Below are positions 45,653 to 59,200 of a DNA stretch of 64,000 nucleotides, piece by piece (positions within the stretch are counted from its first letter, which is position 1; the number at the start of each line of letters is the position of its first letter). A model generated the notes under the pieces. That model was not told the origin of the DNA, did not search any database, and worked only from the letters and a program-made list of their open reading frames with translations. The position numbers were made by a program, and so were the translations under genes. Source of the stretch: Paraescarpia echinospica (Eukaryota > Annelida > Polychaeta > Sabellida > Siboglinidae); contig CM034532.1 in the NCBI GenBank assembly GCA_020002185.1, positions 45,403,506-45,467,505 of the forward strand, in the 5' to 3' direction.

Positions 45653-46429
45653 TACACACGTGGGTTCAGTATCACATGGCTATTATTTATAAATACGATG
45701 GACATTGTGCTTGCATACGTTTTGAAGAGCTGAATGTGTGGGATTTCGAAAAAAAATAGGATAGGCCGGGTAGTGTGGGCAAAGCAAACCCCGGGGCAAA
45801 GCGCACCCGGCCACACCTCGACAGGTGTTAAATTTTGTCGCCCATTCTACCATTGAAATCAGTCTGGTCAAGTTCGATTTACGCATAAACAACACTTCCA
45901 AACGATACACCAATTTGAATTTTACCCATATTATCTGTACAAGTAATACACTATATCTTCTGAGCTGTATAAGTATACAGCTAGATGACAGGGAGGGCAA
46001 CTCGAATCTTTACTTGGCATGCATCCAAAAAGTGACTCTCTGGTGCCTGGTGAACTACTCAAGCAACCTAGATTTGTATTGTGCAATGATGACACAACTT
46101 GACAAGAGTGTCCAATGGTGTTCCGATCGACATTTCCTACGTGGCTACTTTTTCGTATAATTCAGTCAAAGCAAACCATTGGGCCAAAATTACAGAAGAG
46201 ATGGTCAACAAGGACATACAATTGAAGGGCGGACAAAGGGTGATAATTCACTGCAGTAGTACAGTGCACGTAGAAGCAAACGGACATCGGCGTCTGAAGC
46301 TGCATCTGACGTGGCTGCATATGACGAATTGGACATCTAAAGCAATCCTATTCACAGGTGACGAAAATTATTCGACTACCCAACTTCTCCCTTTTCGGTT
46401 CCTCTTTCTTTGGCTCCGCTAAAATCTTG

Positions 46430-47490
46430 TTTATTTTCTGTTGCACGGCACGCCAACACACCTCTCATTGTGGCCTGATCTTATTGCCGTGATTGCGACA
46501 ACCTCCTGTGATACGTGGTTCACACGCTCAGCGGACTCGATCGACTGGTCTCAAATGTCACATTAGTGAGATCGCGTCCTTGCCCAGCGTGCAACGATCA
46601 TTAAAATATCTGGTTAGATAACTCTTCAAAAGAGCGATTTTCTCCGTTTAGCGTCTGTATGAGAGCCGTTGCATCAACCAGTGGAGCACGTGGTTTGGAA
46701 CCATCATCTTGCTGGGTCCACCATTCTTTCCAGGTGCAGTTCAAGAGCAGTGTCGCTAGTTTTCTTCACGCTGTGTCCTTTTTTGTAATGCCACCTACGA
46801 GCTGAGTTTCTGATCGGACGGTTCCAGCAAACGAGTCAACACCCACACGTGGTTACTCCGCTGTGTTGTTGATGCTGCATCTGCAAGAGGTCCAGATGAA
46901 TCAGCTGGTTTGACCGTAGGCTGGCCTTCTCTTTTCCCAAAGCTGTACACTGAAGCAATTTCTCGGATAGCTAGATTGCTTGCTTCTTGTCTGTTTTAGC
47001 AACAGTAAAAGTTGTCTGATGCGGCATTCACGTCAACAACGTTGGGTGGAGAACGACGCCATTGACTCGATGTGATGTTCCTCCCCCAGTCAGCGAGTCA
47101 TCTTGCCCAGTGATGTTGTCGAACGCCAACACTGTTGGGACGGAATGGCGTACATTGGAAGGAAGTAGAACATAATCACTATCAACACCTGATAGTTTAT
47201 CAATGCACAGCACTGTGTCAATTTCTTTCAGAGCCATATGAGAGTGCCCGTGTCCGAGAGGCTTCAGGATTTTTATTACCTCAATTTTATCAGTGAAAGT
47301 TTTGATAATTCACAGAAGTAGGACATGCTTAGATGTCTTCACAGCACCAACACTCGCAACAGTGATAACACCGCGGGTTATTGACCATGCCAATTTGTTA
47401 ACGCGACCGGAACTGTTGTCACTGGCACCGCGTAAGACCCGAATTAGTTTGTCATTTCGAAATGCCATTATTACTTCTTCCTCAAATTAA
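46430..47490 (-). pseudogene. Decayed ORF of an uncharacterised multi-copy family
   Basis: On the minus strand, fragments read WTQQDDGSKPRAPLVDATAL, then NRQEASNLAIREIASVYSFG, then LPSNVRHSVPTVLAFDNITG followed by QDDSLTGGGTSHRVNG, with stops and shifts between. I recall DNxxxxxxTLxGxGTSHRVNG-type motifs from many repeated, unnamed invertebrate proteins. I do not know their function and see no transposase signature. Fragments that look like another part of the same family occur near 61.7-62.2 kb and 63.84-64.0 kb. Confidence 0.5.
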
Positions 47491-48359
47491 TTTGATGCAT
47501 TATTTAGGTTTTTTAACTAGAAGTCCCGCCTACTTATACCTTGCATAACGTTTTGCTGTAAGAGGTAAATGAAGTCTGTATGGTAGTATTCCCGTTTACA
47601 GACACTTGATGGGGGTACGTTTATATTTTTATGTGCCGACAACAAATATAAGCAGTACAGAAGACATCTACGATGACAGAAATAGAGCCAATTGCATCAA
47701 TTTTCATAAGAAAGTAAAAATGTATCATTTATGTTTTTAAAATATTACAAAAACTGAAGTAAAAAACATATTGTCGAAAAAATGCATTTATTTGTTGCGT
47801 TTTCCTTGACATTTTGTTTGCCAATAATGATAATACAAATATTATATTTGTATTGCCGTACTCGGAATTTTATTATGAATCATTTTTGTTTATACAACTT
47901 TAAGATCCAATCAATAGATTTTGCTGTAGGTCATCAGTTTAGAATAACTAGACTTCCGTTTGAAAATGGCAGTCATGTTTCAAGATAGCGTCCAACTAGG
48001 TAATAAGCTATGCTTCTGAAATGTCCATCATCCATTTTCGGACACCGCAGATATTGGTGTAACTGAAAATCATAGTGGGAATTAGTCCCTCAATTTGAGA
48101 TTCAACTTCAATATTTGCAGGCTTGGCTCATGGACTATAAGCATGCTTAAATACATCAAATGTAACTCGGTTAACATAAGCCAATGCTGGTGTATGCATT
48201 GTTATTGCTGCGCACTATCGTCCGAACGCGCAGTGTTTGTAAGTATAATATTACCTGATATAAGGAAATGTCAATATTTTGTGGATATATTATTGATGTT
48301 CAGATATTCCTGCAAAATAGTATAAAGTTTCGCGACCAAACTCGGGGCTCTTGTTCTCT

Positions 48360-48990
48360 TCTGCGAAGAGGAACGCGAACATGTCGTTGAAGAGGCAAAG
48401 GCGAAGGCCTCGGCGTTCTGCGAGGAAATCGGGGTAGCAATAGAAAGAATGGTGGGGCGGAGACGAATGGCGGGAGAAAACATCACATGATGAATGTGAA
48501 CGACGAATTCGGGTTTCTTATCAATATGGAGCGTCTGATGGACTCAACCAATGATGAATATATTGACTCTGCCATCGATCGACTCGCTCACACCTACGTC
48601 GACATCGCCGCTGAAGGGATGATGGGAGAGATACGCCGTGTGCAACGTCACCTCCATAATTACGAACGGCAAACAGGAGAAACGGCTAGAAATTGGAATG
48701 CACTCGATCTCCTTATTTTATGGGTAGTGAAATAGGGACCCGAGACATCGTTCCCGAACCTGCTCGTGTCTCTTAGGACGTTGCTCCCTATGTGCGTTCG
48801 CGTGGCCTCGTGTGAGAGGAGCTTCTCAAAGCTAAAACTTATTACGACATACCTTCGCTCAAGCACGGGTCAAGAGCTACTGAGCAAGCTCGCACTACTG
48901 TCGTTCAACCGAGAGTTGACCAATGTCGTGGACTTCGACGGCGTAATTGCTGAGTTCGTGTCACTCAAAGCCAGAGAAGTTAGGCTGTAG
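48360..48990 (+). pseudogene. hAT transposase remnant with C-terminal dimerisation region
   Basis: The first frame to 48735 encodes EEAKAKASAFCEEIGVAIE and FGFLINMERLMDSTNDEYID. After a stop at about 48732 the frame shifts. 48766-48990 encodes SLRTLLPMCVRVASCERSFS and KLKLITTYLRSSTGQELLSK. The ASxERSFSKLKxIxxYLRS motif is the hAT C-terminal dimerisation signature seen in ZMYM1-like and DUF4371-type transposases. Confidence 0.85.
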
Positions 48991-49321
48991 GATAATTTGA
49001 CGGAGCTTCTGCGCTCCAACCAACAATTCAGTCCCGGTCTCATTGGCATATCGTTGTCGTTGCGGTGCCAGTGGCGGGACTTACTCGCATTGAACATATT
49101 ATGTTGTGTTGGCAGTTGTTAACTTTGACCACTATATATTCATTTGTTTGTTAGCTGACCACTGTTGAGGGTTTTGTTGGGAGTTTTTATTGGTTTCATT
49201 GGAGATGTTGTGAATATCGTGTTGAAGTGTAGCTCCGTGTGGTGTAGCTGCGCCGAATCATTAAACCGCGTCTATCAATACGCTCATGAAATATATGTTT
49301 GCTGCTGTGATATTGGAGCAA

Positions 49322-49480
49322 CTTGCTCACTCGTTCACTCACTCACTCACTCACTCACTCACTCATTCGTTCACTCACTCACTCACTCACTCACTCATTC
49401 TCTCACTCGCTCACCCATTCACTCACTCTCTCTCATTCTCTTTCATACTCACACACTCGCTCACTCACCCGCCCGCTTGC
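49322..49480. repeat. TCAC/TCGC microsatellite
   Basis: A (TCAC)n-like run with ATTC and CTC interruptions. All forward frames stay open as H/S/L/T repeats and are not genes. Confidence 0.95.
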
Positions 49481-49604
49481 ACGCCCGCTCGACTATATCA
49501 ATCTGTGGCTGCACTTGGCGACCGGTAATTTTCAAAAAGCATTATTGATTGAACACCATATCAAATGCTAAATTGACACAGTATGGTAGTAAGAATGATT
49601 AAAT

Positions 49605-49758
49605 AATCCTGGGCGCCCAAAGACAACATGGAGGAGAACAGTGGAGGCGGAGCTGAGGGAAATGAATCACAGCTGGGGGCACCATACAGCGAATGGCCAG
49701 TGACAGACAGAGGTGGAGTAACTAAACGCCAGAGGGTAGTAAGTAAGTAAGTATGATT
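49605..49758 (+). mobile_element. LINE 3' end fragment with (TAAG)n tail
   Basis: It encodes GRPKTTWRRTVEAELREMNH, then WGTIQRMASDRQRWSN, a typical C-terminus of LINE polyproteins. The tail is AGTAAGTAAGTAAG. Confidence 0.7.
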
Positions 49759-50619
49759 AAACAAGTAAATAATATACATGCACTTTCTTTGAAACAGCTA
49801 AAATGGTAGTTTAACTCAGAATGCAACTTTAATGTCCAACATCTATCTACATAGGTTAAAGGTATTGCATAGACATAACATAATTACAAAACCAGCGGGT
49901 AATTATTTATTAGTCAGTTGTTATATAAGTAGGGGTTAATTCCATAAATATGTGTTTGTGTTAACATGTGCTAAATATTAAATGGATTAGTTTGTGGAAA
50001 AACATTTTCATTGTAATGTTCATGGTGAGTGCGCTTTGTTACACAAAGGGGATGCGCCTTGTCTCGCAATGAACGTATGGTAGGGATTTAAATAAGTCAC
50101 ATTATTACCGCGTATCATAAGGAAACACATGTGACCTATGACTGGCTATTTCACATTTGTGTTTCATTAAAGTACTTTTGCTGTGGGACCATTTGAAGAA
50201 GTAGCATGGAGCAACAAATGACAGCGCCCTGGAGAATGATTGACCACTCAATGTGGGCACTAAAAAGTAAATAACTAAATAACCTCCCTTCGTGTTTTTG
50301 TTTTAATACATCGTTACTTTGTAGGTCCGAGGCCACTGGTTCAAAGAGATCGACGAATGAACATTCGAAGGGTTGATTGACTTCGGCGCCTATCACTAAA
50401 TATATACTTACAAAGTTCAGAAGATTTAGCGTATTAATTGTACAGATGATATGGGTAAAATTCAGGTGTGGGTGCGCTTTGCCGACACTACACGGCGTAT
50501 CCTAAACAATTTTTTCTTCGAAATCACACACATCCAGCTCTTCAAAACGCATGCAAGCACAATTAATGTCCATCAATATTTACAAATAATAGCCACGAGA
50601 TACTGAACCCACGTGTGTA

Positions 50620-52090
50620 ATTGTCACGTAGTCTCTTGCTACGGAGTAACGTTGCATTATGCAGTAACAATGAAGGCAATACTCAACTCACTGGTACTAG
50701 TTCATATGGCTACTTTATTTCGGCGACTGCCTGTTTCCAACCGTACAACAGCCTATAAGGCAGAGTCCTTTGTCACTCCAAGACAAATCATTAATCTGGC
50801 CACTGCCAGCCTGTCTACTAGGGTTGCAGTCTCTTAAGGATACTGTCTCATATCAACCAGTCCAGTGTGTGACAAACACACTGCATTACATAACAGTAAT
50901 ACATTTATATTTAAACATTTTGTAGTTAGAATTAAAGCACAGCGTAAACATAATTGTAATAACTTATGCAATTATTTGCAGGGAAAAAAAACAAGAAGAA
51001 AATACAGAAACTAAAACGACACCTATTTTCCATCTTTAAGGATGTAGGTCTTGCCAAACATCATTATGAACATTCGTCCCTAAAAATGTACGTGGCTCAA
51101 ATTGTGGGTCCTGGCCCATGGCCTATTTGCACGGTTCATTTGACGGCGTTTAACTTTAATGTATGCTGAAATAATTAATACCCGTTTATATATTGTCGGC
51201 TCAGATGAGTCGTCATATCAAGTTTGAAGGGAATCCGCAACGTTCAATGAAGAGATCTAACGGCCGAGATGGATGATGCAATGGCTATGGATACAGTAAT
51301 GTCATCGCTGCACCACATCGCTCCATCGTGTCATCGCTCCTTCGCGTCAATGCTCCATCGCGTCCTCGTTTTATTGCGAATTATTCTAGCGGATATCACG
51401 CGGTTGGAGGGATTCGTGAACAAATCACGCGGTTGGAGGGATTCGTGAACAAATCTTTCGTGGTATGTATTTGTTTTCTAAATATGCTTAATTTTAACCC
51501 AAAACGTTCGAGTGCAGTTTTGAAAAATGAATTCTCGTTCAAACAAAGTACAGAGGAGGGTTGTATAGGGAGCATATTGTGTACTTTGTACTCTCAGCGA
51601 AACTATAACGATTTAACGGTGCACCGAATCTATGCAGTGTTGCTGATTGATCTTCATGTGTCAAACGTCAATGCTCATTTGTTGGATTACTCTGTTGTGG
51701 GGAGTTGGCAAAGTAAAGGCGGCTGAAAACGAATGTTTCGCATAGCTCGGCCTGTCCCATCAGATCGAGAATGTAGTCTTCCTACACTCGTTACGCCTAG
51801 GTACACGATAGATCTTGTAAAGTGCTGGTATTCACACCTGTTCGTCCAGAAATAGACATGAAGGCTGCGCGCCGTTTGATGTGTTCCGTATTTTGATTGA
51901 AGATTTAGCAAGATTACCTCCCAGGGCGATGCAGCCCAAAATAGCAACTTGACATGGCAGCCAGTGGCTTATCGAGAGCACATGTTTTCATTGTGTTGCA
52001 CACTAGGTAGGTAATGGACACAATTTATGTATCATGGCATGTTAAGATGTAGTGTGTGCATGTATGTATGAGTAAGTGTTGTGTAGTTCC
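50620..52090. other. Unassigned interval with a 29-bp tandem duplication
   Basis: No exon or transposon is recognised. ATCACGCGGTTGGAGGGATT plus CGTGAACAA occurs twice in tandem at 51395-51452. CGCTCCATCG-like short repeats lie at 51305-51365. Confidence 0.5.
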
Positions 52091-52094
52091 ATCA

Positions 52095-52272
52095 GGTATG
52101 CACCTGTGCATATATATAATATATATATATATATACATATATATCATACTCGAATAATATATATGTATATACACACACATAATATATGTATATATATATA
52201 TATATATGTATATCATACTATCATCAATATATATATATATTATTCGAGTATGATATATATGTATATTATGTG

Positions 52273-52332
<60 letters not shown>

Positions 52333-52520
52333 CACACACACATAATATACATATATATCATACTCGAATAATATATATATATATATAATTATGATAGTAT
52401 GATATACATATATATATATGTATATATATATATATCATACTCGAATAATATATATATACATATTATTCGAGTATGATATATATGTATATTATGTGTTTGT
52501 GTGTGTGTATATATATATAT

Positions 52521-52553
<33 letters not shown>

Positions 52554-52570
52554 AATATATATATACACCC
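52095..52570. repeat. (TA)n array with inverted 18-bp cores
   Basis: A TA/CA-rich array containing TATCATACTCGAATAATA at about 52143, 52357 and 52434, and its reverse complement at about 52240 and 52464. The Y/I-rich ORFs here are artefacts. Confidence 0.9.
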
Positions 52571-52574
52571 TGTA

Positions 52575-54370
52575 TATTCTCACGAAACCTGGACACATTG
52601 TCGATTTGGCGACTTTCATATATCGTTTTCATTCGCGGGTGTCGATAAGCAAGTTAAGTCGGTGTATCTCACCCAGGTATCTAGAGGGAAGCATTTCTTT
52701 TTGTTCACGTGTAAACTAAACTAAATGTAATATGTATGTTAAATATTTATTACTAATGTATATATGTGACTGAGCAATTTGTAATTAAAAGCCTTTTGCG
52801 TGGTATCACATTTTCTGACTATTTTCATATTTTGTTTCTGACAAAGATTATCTCAACAAAATTTGACAGCGATATTAATTAGATATTAATTAATCATGCA
52901 TATATATGCAAACTGTATTACGCCTTACATATAATACTTAACATTGAATAAAACATGTTCCTTTCACTGTTCAATACGAACGGAAAGTGGAGTTTTGTGT
53001 GGGATCGGTTAAATAATATTTAGAGGAAATTAATTCTCAAAAAATAATCATTCATGCTAGCGCAACCATTTTTACATATTGTCTGCCCACATTTATTACA
53101 CACTACGGCATTGTGCGTATCCTTTGAAGTGTGTTTGAGTGGCTGGCCATTTAATGAAATAAGACAAAGTTTCGTGAGAATCGACCATATATATATATAT
53201 ATATATATTCAATCATGACAGTCGGTGATAATATCGTACCTAGAGAAGATTGTTTATAATATATTTTCATTCTAACTATTACATATCGTCACTACAAGGT
53301 TTATTTTACACTGTATTCTATTTATTGATTTAATTATTTATTTTAATTACTTGATTGATTTTAAAGCAGCGAATAATTTACTTTTAGATAGTTCAGTCTA
53401 GTCAATATTTAGCCGATACTTTATGTTATATAGGTCTATAAGTTATTTATACATTTTTATGTGTAAAATAGGCATTGAATTATAACGAATATGTTTTAAC
53501 AATGTTGTATTTTAAGCGCCTTTGAACAGATTTTTATATCCGGAGAGATGGCACTATGCAACTAAAATGTATTATTATATATTACTACATACTAGTATTT
53601 TACAAGCCCTAATATTGCCAAGAGAACAATTACACTGAGCATAGTCTACACGAGTACCATCATCTACGGCCTTACAAATATCATCATCATGCATACCTTC
53701 CGCGGGATTTGCTTGTATGCATTATTTCTTATAACATCCTTTGACATGTGTTTCATCTTCTTCATTCATTCATCATGAACATTTCCCATTTTTATGGGGA
53801 ACAATAATGCCCTCGATCTCATCTTGAAAAAGGGGCAATCAATCAGTTTCTTCCTTGTTCTGCAGCAAATTATAATAGTCCTATAAAGTGTATTTACTCA
53901 AATGTGTTGTCATCTCCTTATGGTTACCTGTGTGAAAAGTTTCTTCTGTATTTTTCTTCCCATCGGGCGCCAATCTTTCCGGGGTTTATATGCGACTCCT
54001 CGGAAGAATAATGATGCCTTTATTTCTTTCTTGATATTATACTCAGTAATTTCTGCCAGAAAGTGTTGGAACTGCCGGTGGTTTAGGCCACGAGCGCGAA
54101 CGAAGTTTAGTTTATAACGCCCGTAATGGCTCTGCATTTAATTCACTTGCCATATTTGCTTTCTTGAGTGATAATGCATTATGTTAATTGCATCTACTGT
54201 TATCACCCCGCCGATCCCTGGCATAGACACATTACAGTAGAACTGGTTAAGATCATTGGAATCCATAGGGTTGTGTACTTTGGAACTATCAACTAATTAA
54301 AATTACTACAAAGTAATCTTTTTTTCAAGAAAACTTCAACATATGTCTCAGATGCATTTCCAAAATTAAA
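52575..54370. other. AT-rich unassigned interval
   Basis: No recognisable exon, RNA or transposon domain. A short (TA)n run lies at 53186-53210. The TATACACCCTGTATATTCTC to TTTCGTGAGAATCGACC context may be a decayed repeat. Confidence 0.4.
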
Positions 54371-54374
54371 TGGC

Positions 54375-55035
54375 AAGACAAGATCACGAACACAGAACTA
54401 GTGAGGAGGACAAGCCAAACCAACATGCTGGACGTGGACTGGAACACCCTCCGAAAGGAAACCATAACTGTAACAAGACACGCTTTAAACCTGCATTCTA
54501 TGTTAAACAACATGTTTAATGTTTTAAGAAAATGTATTTATATCATGAACAATATTTACTTATTTGATCGTACGTGCTATCATATAATATTATTTCATTT
54601 TGGCTTATGGTATGTTATTCGATCAATTATGCTTTTGTAAAATTACCGGTCGCCATGTCAGGTCAGCAGAAAAATAAATGTACGGCACGCGGGTATGGAT
54701 CGTCTGGTCTGCCATCTTATCTTACAATTGCATGGTATATGAAAATGTTGATATGGTGTTGTGGACAACGATGTGATTTATAGTGTATGGGGTATGATTA
54801 TTGACTGGAAACTTGTAGATAAAATATGGACGACCTCAGAGTGCAGTTTTAATGTGGAACCGACAAAGAAAAAACAAAACAAGGGAAACCCGCAAAGTAG
54901 CTAGAGGAATCGGAAGAATTGAAGAGACGTGGACCCCCTGGAAAGACACGTAGGCGGTAGCAAATGACAGTGTGTATTGGAGAAGCGCCGTTTCTGGCTT
55001 ATGCGCTTCTTTGACGAATAAGTTAGTAATAATTC
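54375..55035 (+). mobile_element. Decayed LINE 3' fragments
   Basis: WQDKITNTELVRRTSQTNML near 54370-54430 and AVANDSVYWRSAVSGLCASL near 54957-55016 resemble the C-terminal end of LINE polyproteins. They are separated by unrelated AT-rich sequence. A TAAGTTAGTAA tail follows. Confidence 0.5.
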
Positions 55036-56225
55036 TTTTAAGTTTTACTTCTGATGTCTGGATATATTCTGTAATATATAAAATGAATCCGCCTACATTA
55101 GCTCTCGAACTTAATTCCTAAACATCACATAACCAGGCAGCATTAATACAGCATCTGCGGTATTTTATATGCCAATCATTTATTAGGGTTACTAAGTATT
55201 AGTGCTTGCTACCACAATGCTTAACTCGCTACACTTATGTACTAATCCTATGCATGTATTACATTTACATTCGTTTTCAGAGTATCAGGTGAACATTTCT
55301 TTGAGAACTCAACATAGCTGCCCATCGTAGGCGTGTTCAATCATTATCAATGTAGGTCACAGTTGCTGACGGGGCACACCTGTTAGTTGTTGAATACAAT
55401 GCAACTAATTGCTGAAAACGTGTAGTTAATTATTCGACATCTCGTTCTAGTTGTTCTCCTGGGTGGACCTAGCTGTTGGCCAGTGTATAAGTAGCGCCGT
55501 GTCTGCTGAGGACCTATAAATAAACCATATACATTGCTAGTTCGCTGTTAAAGTTGTTAAAGTTGTTTCTGAGTTAAATTACCATTGTTAACCCTTTTCA
55601 AGAAGGTGTGTGTACAACATGACCAATATTTACTTGATCATACTTGCTAAAATATATGTCACTTTAACATTTGATGTGTTATTCGATAAATTGTGCATTT
55701 GCAAAATTACTGGTCGCCGAACGAAAGTGTATATGGTTTTGAGGAAAGTGATATGTGTATGGGACATGCTGATTCATTGGAATTTGTATCCCAGAATGCA
55801 ACTCCTAATTTGGCGTTGGTTATGTTATATTTAAAATTGTAGATTATTTTTAGGATTCCTTTTAAGCCCATCTTCAAAAGTCATATACATACACTGTGCA
55901 CTTTCTATTAAGCAATTTAAAGTTTTATAAATTAGATAATGTTACTTCTGTTATAAAGCTGAACATTTATCAAATGTCTTTGAACAGTTTTCTAATATTG
56001 TAGTAGTCATGTTCTAAGCTTTGTCTGACTTACTCTGTTAACCGATTTATGCTACAATTTTTTTATACACTAGTCAACAATACAACTGGTGGCTCCCTTG
56101 AGAACGGCTTTTTTAGCCTTAGTGGGAGTCTCCCTGACCCACACGTGGTGATGAGTATACCATGTGATTACAATATTTATGTTTTTACATACTCACTTAT
56201 TGAGTGATATGTATATGTGTCTTAA
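55036..56225. other. AT-rich unassigned interval
   Basis: I see no gene. Part of the sequence near 55610-55860 echoes that at 54540-54850 (TTTACTTGATCATACTTGCTA; ATTACTGGTCGCC versus ATTACCGGTCGCC), a probable dispersed duplicate. Confidence 0.4.
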
Positions 56226-56234
56226 TAAAGAACT

Positions 56235-56487
<253 letters not shown>

Positions 56488-56489
56488 TG

Positions 56490-58235
56490 CTGTAAGTGAT
56501 AAACTTGAGAATGTTTTTAGTATTCGGCAGGACTTTGCTACCAGAAGACTCCTTAGTATTACTAATTTCCATCGTTCATAAAAAATGATCATAAATTGAT
56601 AACCTATATATTTTAATACGCTAATTTATTTCTTTGTAAATGCATCTCCTCTCAGACGCCGAGGTGCTGTCGCCTCTTTCTATGTTAATTCGATTCCTTG
56701 GACTAGTGCCGTCTGACCTACCAATTGGTGAGATATTTAAAAAAAGCACAAAGGTATGGTTATTTCCAGTTATTTACTTACAAGTATAAATTATACAAAA
56801 CAATGTCAAATTCGAGAGTGCCGAAACAGCATTATTTATAGATTGCTAAACCAACAATATTGTCCAAAACTTATTGCACATTTGCAAAGTTGTGACTTTC
56901 ATTCTATTGTATCTACAGTAAGCGCACGTCTTACAAAATTAATGAAATGGCGTTTCGATAGATATGGGCAATAATATGTTATTAATCCGGTAGGTGGCGA
57001 CACATCAAACTCCATTATGGTAAGGGATCAAGGAAGCCAATTATAATGAGAGGCAACAGTGTTTATCTATGTGTATCCCGTGGTGGTAAAATAACTGTCA
57101 TTTAGTTTAAACGTATTCACATTGCTGGCATTAACGCAATCAGTAGATAATTAATTCCATTAACTTATTATTGTCGGTGAAACGTAATACCGTACTTACG
57201 CGTATCCAATTTGCATTGCTCTTCTAAAATAATGCAACATCGCGAACTCTGCCTAACGTGAGTTTGGATTGGTCTTTTTTATTCGTAACCTCAAAATTTA
57301 TTAACATATGCAATTGTCAGAACATCTGATCAATTTGTCTAGATCATCTTGTAAATGTTCTTCTCTTTAATTGTTTTCCCAATTTACTTCGTCCGCGAAC
57401 TGAAGTAGGGCCTACATTGCTTGGTGTGATAACTTCCACATCATTGATAGGAACACTACTTAAAAGAATAATATAAATCGTAGACTCCTAATAATAATAA
57501 TATTTATTACTTATTGTTTGCACTCTTATTACAATGAAAACTCATTTGCAACTCGAAACTTTCCATTTTACCGTTATCATTAGTGTTTATCTTATGTCGG
57601 ATAGCCTTTTTCAATCCAATTGATTACACCATGCCTTATAACATGGATTTATTTTCAGTTAGTTAAATAAACAGCTCTCTAGAATAGCCTTGGTGAATGT
57701 TTGTTGTATTATCTTGCGAGAAAGCATGAGAACTTCACATATTTAGGCATGCTTAAGAAATAGTTTTTCATGTCCTTATAAAGACATGCGAGACAGTGTA
57801 AGAGTGTTGCTTACCATACTTCAGAAGTAATTACTATTATTATTAACCATATTGCAAAATCATTGTTGCCTCCACTTGAAAACCACCGATAAGTGTTTAA
57901 ATCTTCAGAGTGTTTGCTTAACGCCGCTGGTTCGGATTTTTACGCACAGGTAAAATCAGGTCCGGTGTACTTTGAACGACTGAACAGAAACACCAAAGTA
58001 GCCACGTCAGAACACCTCGTCAGAAATATGCTTAATGTCATTGAACCTTTCACGTGTATATTGATGATAAGAATGTCACAAAGTCTACCTATATTGCAAT
58101 AATGAACACAGAAGGAAGTTGGAAGAATTCATAGAAGATATATCGATCGCAATGAAGAATCATCTGGTATGTAAAGTAGTCTACTTTACATTGGAGCACA
58201 ATGCGATAGTTGGATACGAGCGGGAAAGAATAAGA
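56490..58235. other. Unassigned interval
   Basis: AT-rich with short ORFs only and no recognised domain. It includes a copy of a dispersed repeat at 57108-57175 also found at 30018-30090. Confidence 0.4.
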
Positions 58236-58239
58236 AAGA

Positions 58240-58420
58240 CAGACTGCAAACAGAAAAGGAGAAGAGGAATACCATCATTACGATGGAATAATAGTGTTAA
58301 AAAGACATCGATAGGACAGGGTTGAATAGACGAGGGTGGAAGAGAGCGGAAGAGGATCGCGATGGATGGACACAACTTGTCGAAATGTTGTACATATTAA
58401 ATTATGTGGCCACCACCCCG
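58240..58420 (+). mobile_element. LINE C-terminal fragment
   Basis: KRRRGIPSLRWNNSVKKTSI followed, after a stop and shift, by RRGWKRAEEDRDGWTQLVEM resembles the conserved end of LINE polyproteins (RxRWxD...DRxxWRxLV). Confidence 0.6.
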
Positions 58421-58539
58421 CAAAGAATCAAGGAAAACAGACAACTTTTGCTAGAAACTGTCGGACGTTTATGTCGTATTGCAAGAAACTGCCACAAGTT
58501 TCTTTGTGTTGTATCTGGCCGTATCACACCTTCCAGGCT

Positions 58540-59200
58540 GCATATTTCTGCCAACCTAAATTGGTCAACACGCATCATCAGCCTGGGCAAGAAAGCTAGA
58601 TCAACGCTGGGCTTCCTACGCGGGAATCTCCGGAACTGCCCGCATGGGTGTTGACGCTTTGTGTGCATCGCCCTCATTAGATCCACCTTGGAATATGGGG
58701 CAGTGGTGTGGGACCCCTACCTCAAACACGATACGGAAACACTGGAACGCATCCAATGTCAGGCTGCACGTTTCACCACTAAAGACTATACAGATCGCTG
58801 GAGCCTCGATGTATTGGCAGGATGCTTGACTTCCCCAGTCTCCCGCGCTTGGAAGAACGCCGCAGCCAACTCATGCTGACAATGTTTTATAAAATAGCAC
58901 GCGGCCTGGTCCCACCACTACCGGCGAACGCATTCCTGACACCAGCCAACAGAGACATACCTACGATCAGACCAACCACCTACGGGGGATACGAAACTAA
59001 CAACATCATACAAAGGCAAGCCAACAACAACAGCCGCTGCTTTCAAAGTACCTCCTTCCAAGACTGACCAGCATAGACTATAGAGGCTCATTCTTTATAA
59101 AGACCGTCATCGAATGGAACGCCATCGCAGATGACATTATTAACTTGCTCACACTCCAACGCATTTTCTTCTGCAGTTGTGAGACAGAGGGTGTCGCTTA
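58540..59200 (+). mobile_element. Jockey/CR1-like LINE, reverse transcriptase C-terminal fragment
   Basis: The fragments in order are LNWSTRIISLGKKARSTLGF, LRGNLRNCP, ALIRSTLEYGAVVWDPYLKH, LERIQCQAARFTTKDY, LPRLEERRSQLMLTMFYKIA and RGLVPPLPANAFLTPANRDI. They are linked by several frameshifts. This is the post-palm end of a chordate/invertebrate-type non-LTR element. Confidence 0.85.

Larger units (their letters stand above)
45653..50619. mobile_element. TIR-bounded block of about 5 kb flanked by TA
   Basis: The left end (from 45655) CACACGTGGGTTCAGTATC and the right end (to 50617) GATACTGAACCCACGTGTG are inverted, with TA on each outer side. Complementarity continues inward over ATGGCTATTATTTATAAATA, TTGTGCTTGCATACGTTTTG, AAGAGCTGAATGTGTG and GGCAAAGC, and resumes at 45919-45980 with GAATTTTACCCATATTATCT. 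The interior holds a decayed ORF of unknown family (minus strand), a hAT transposase remnant (plus strand) and a LINE 3' end, so it may be composite. Confidence 0.7.

Noticed and set aside
57893..58102. 69-residue plus-strand ORF that looks protein-like
   Set aside because: No family recognised, no supporting splice partners, and it sits among LINE debris.
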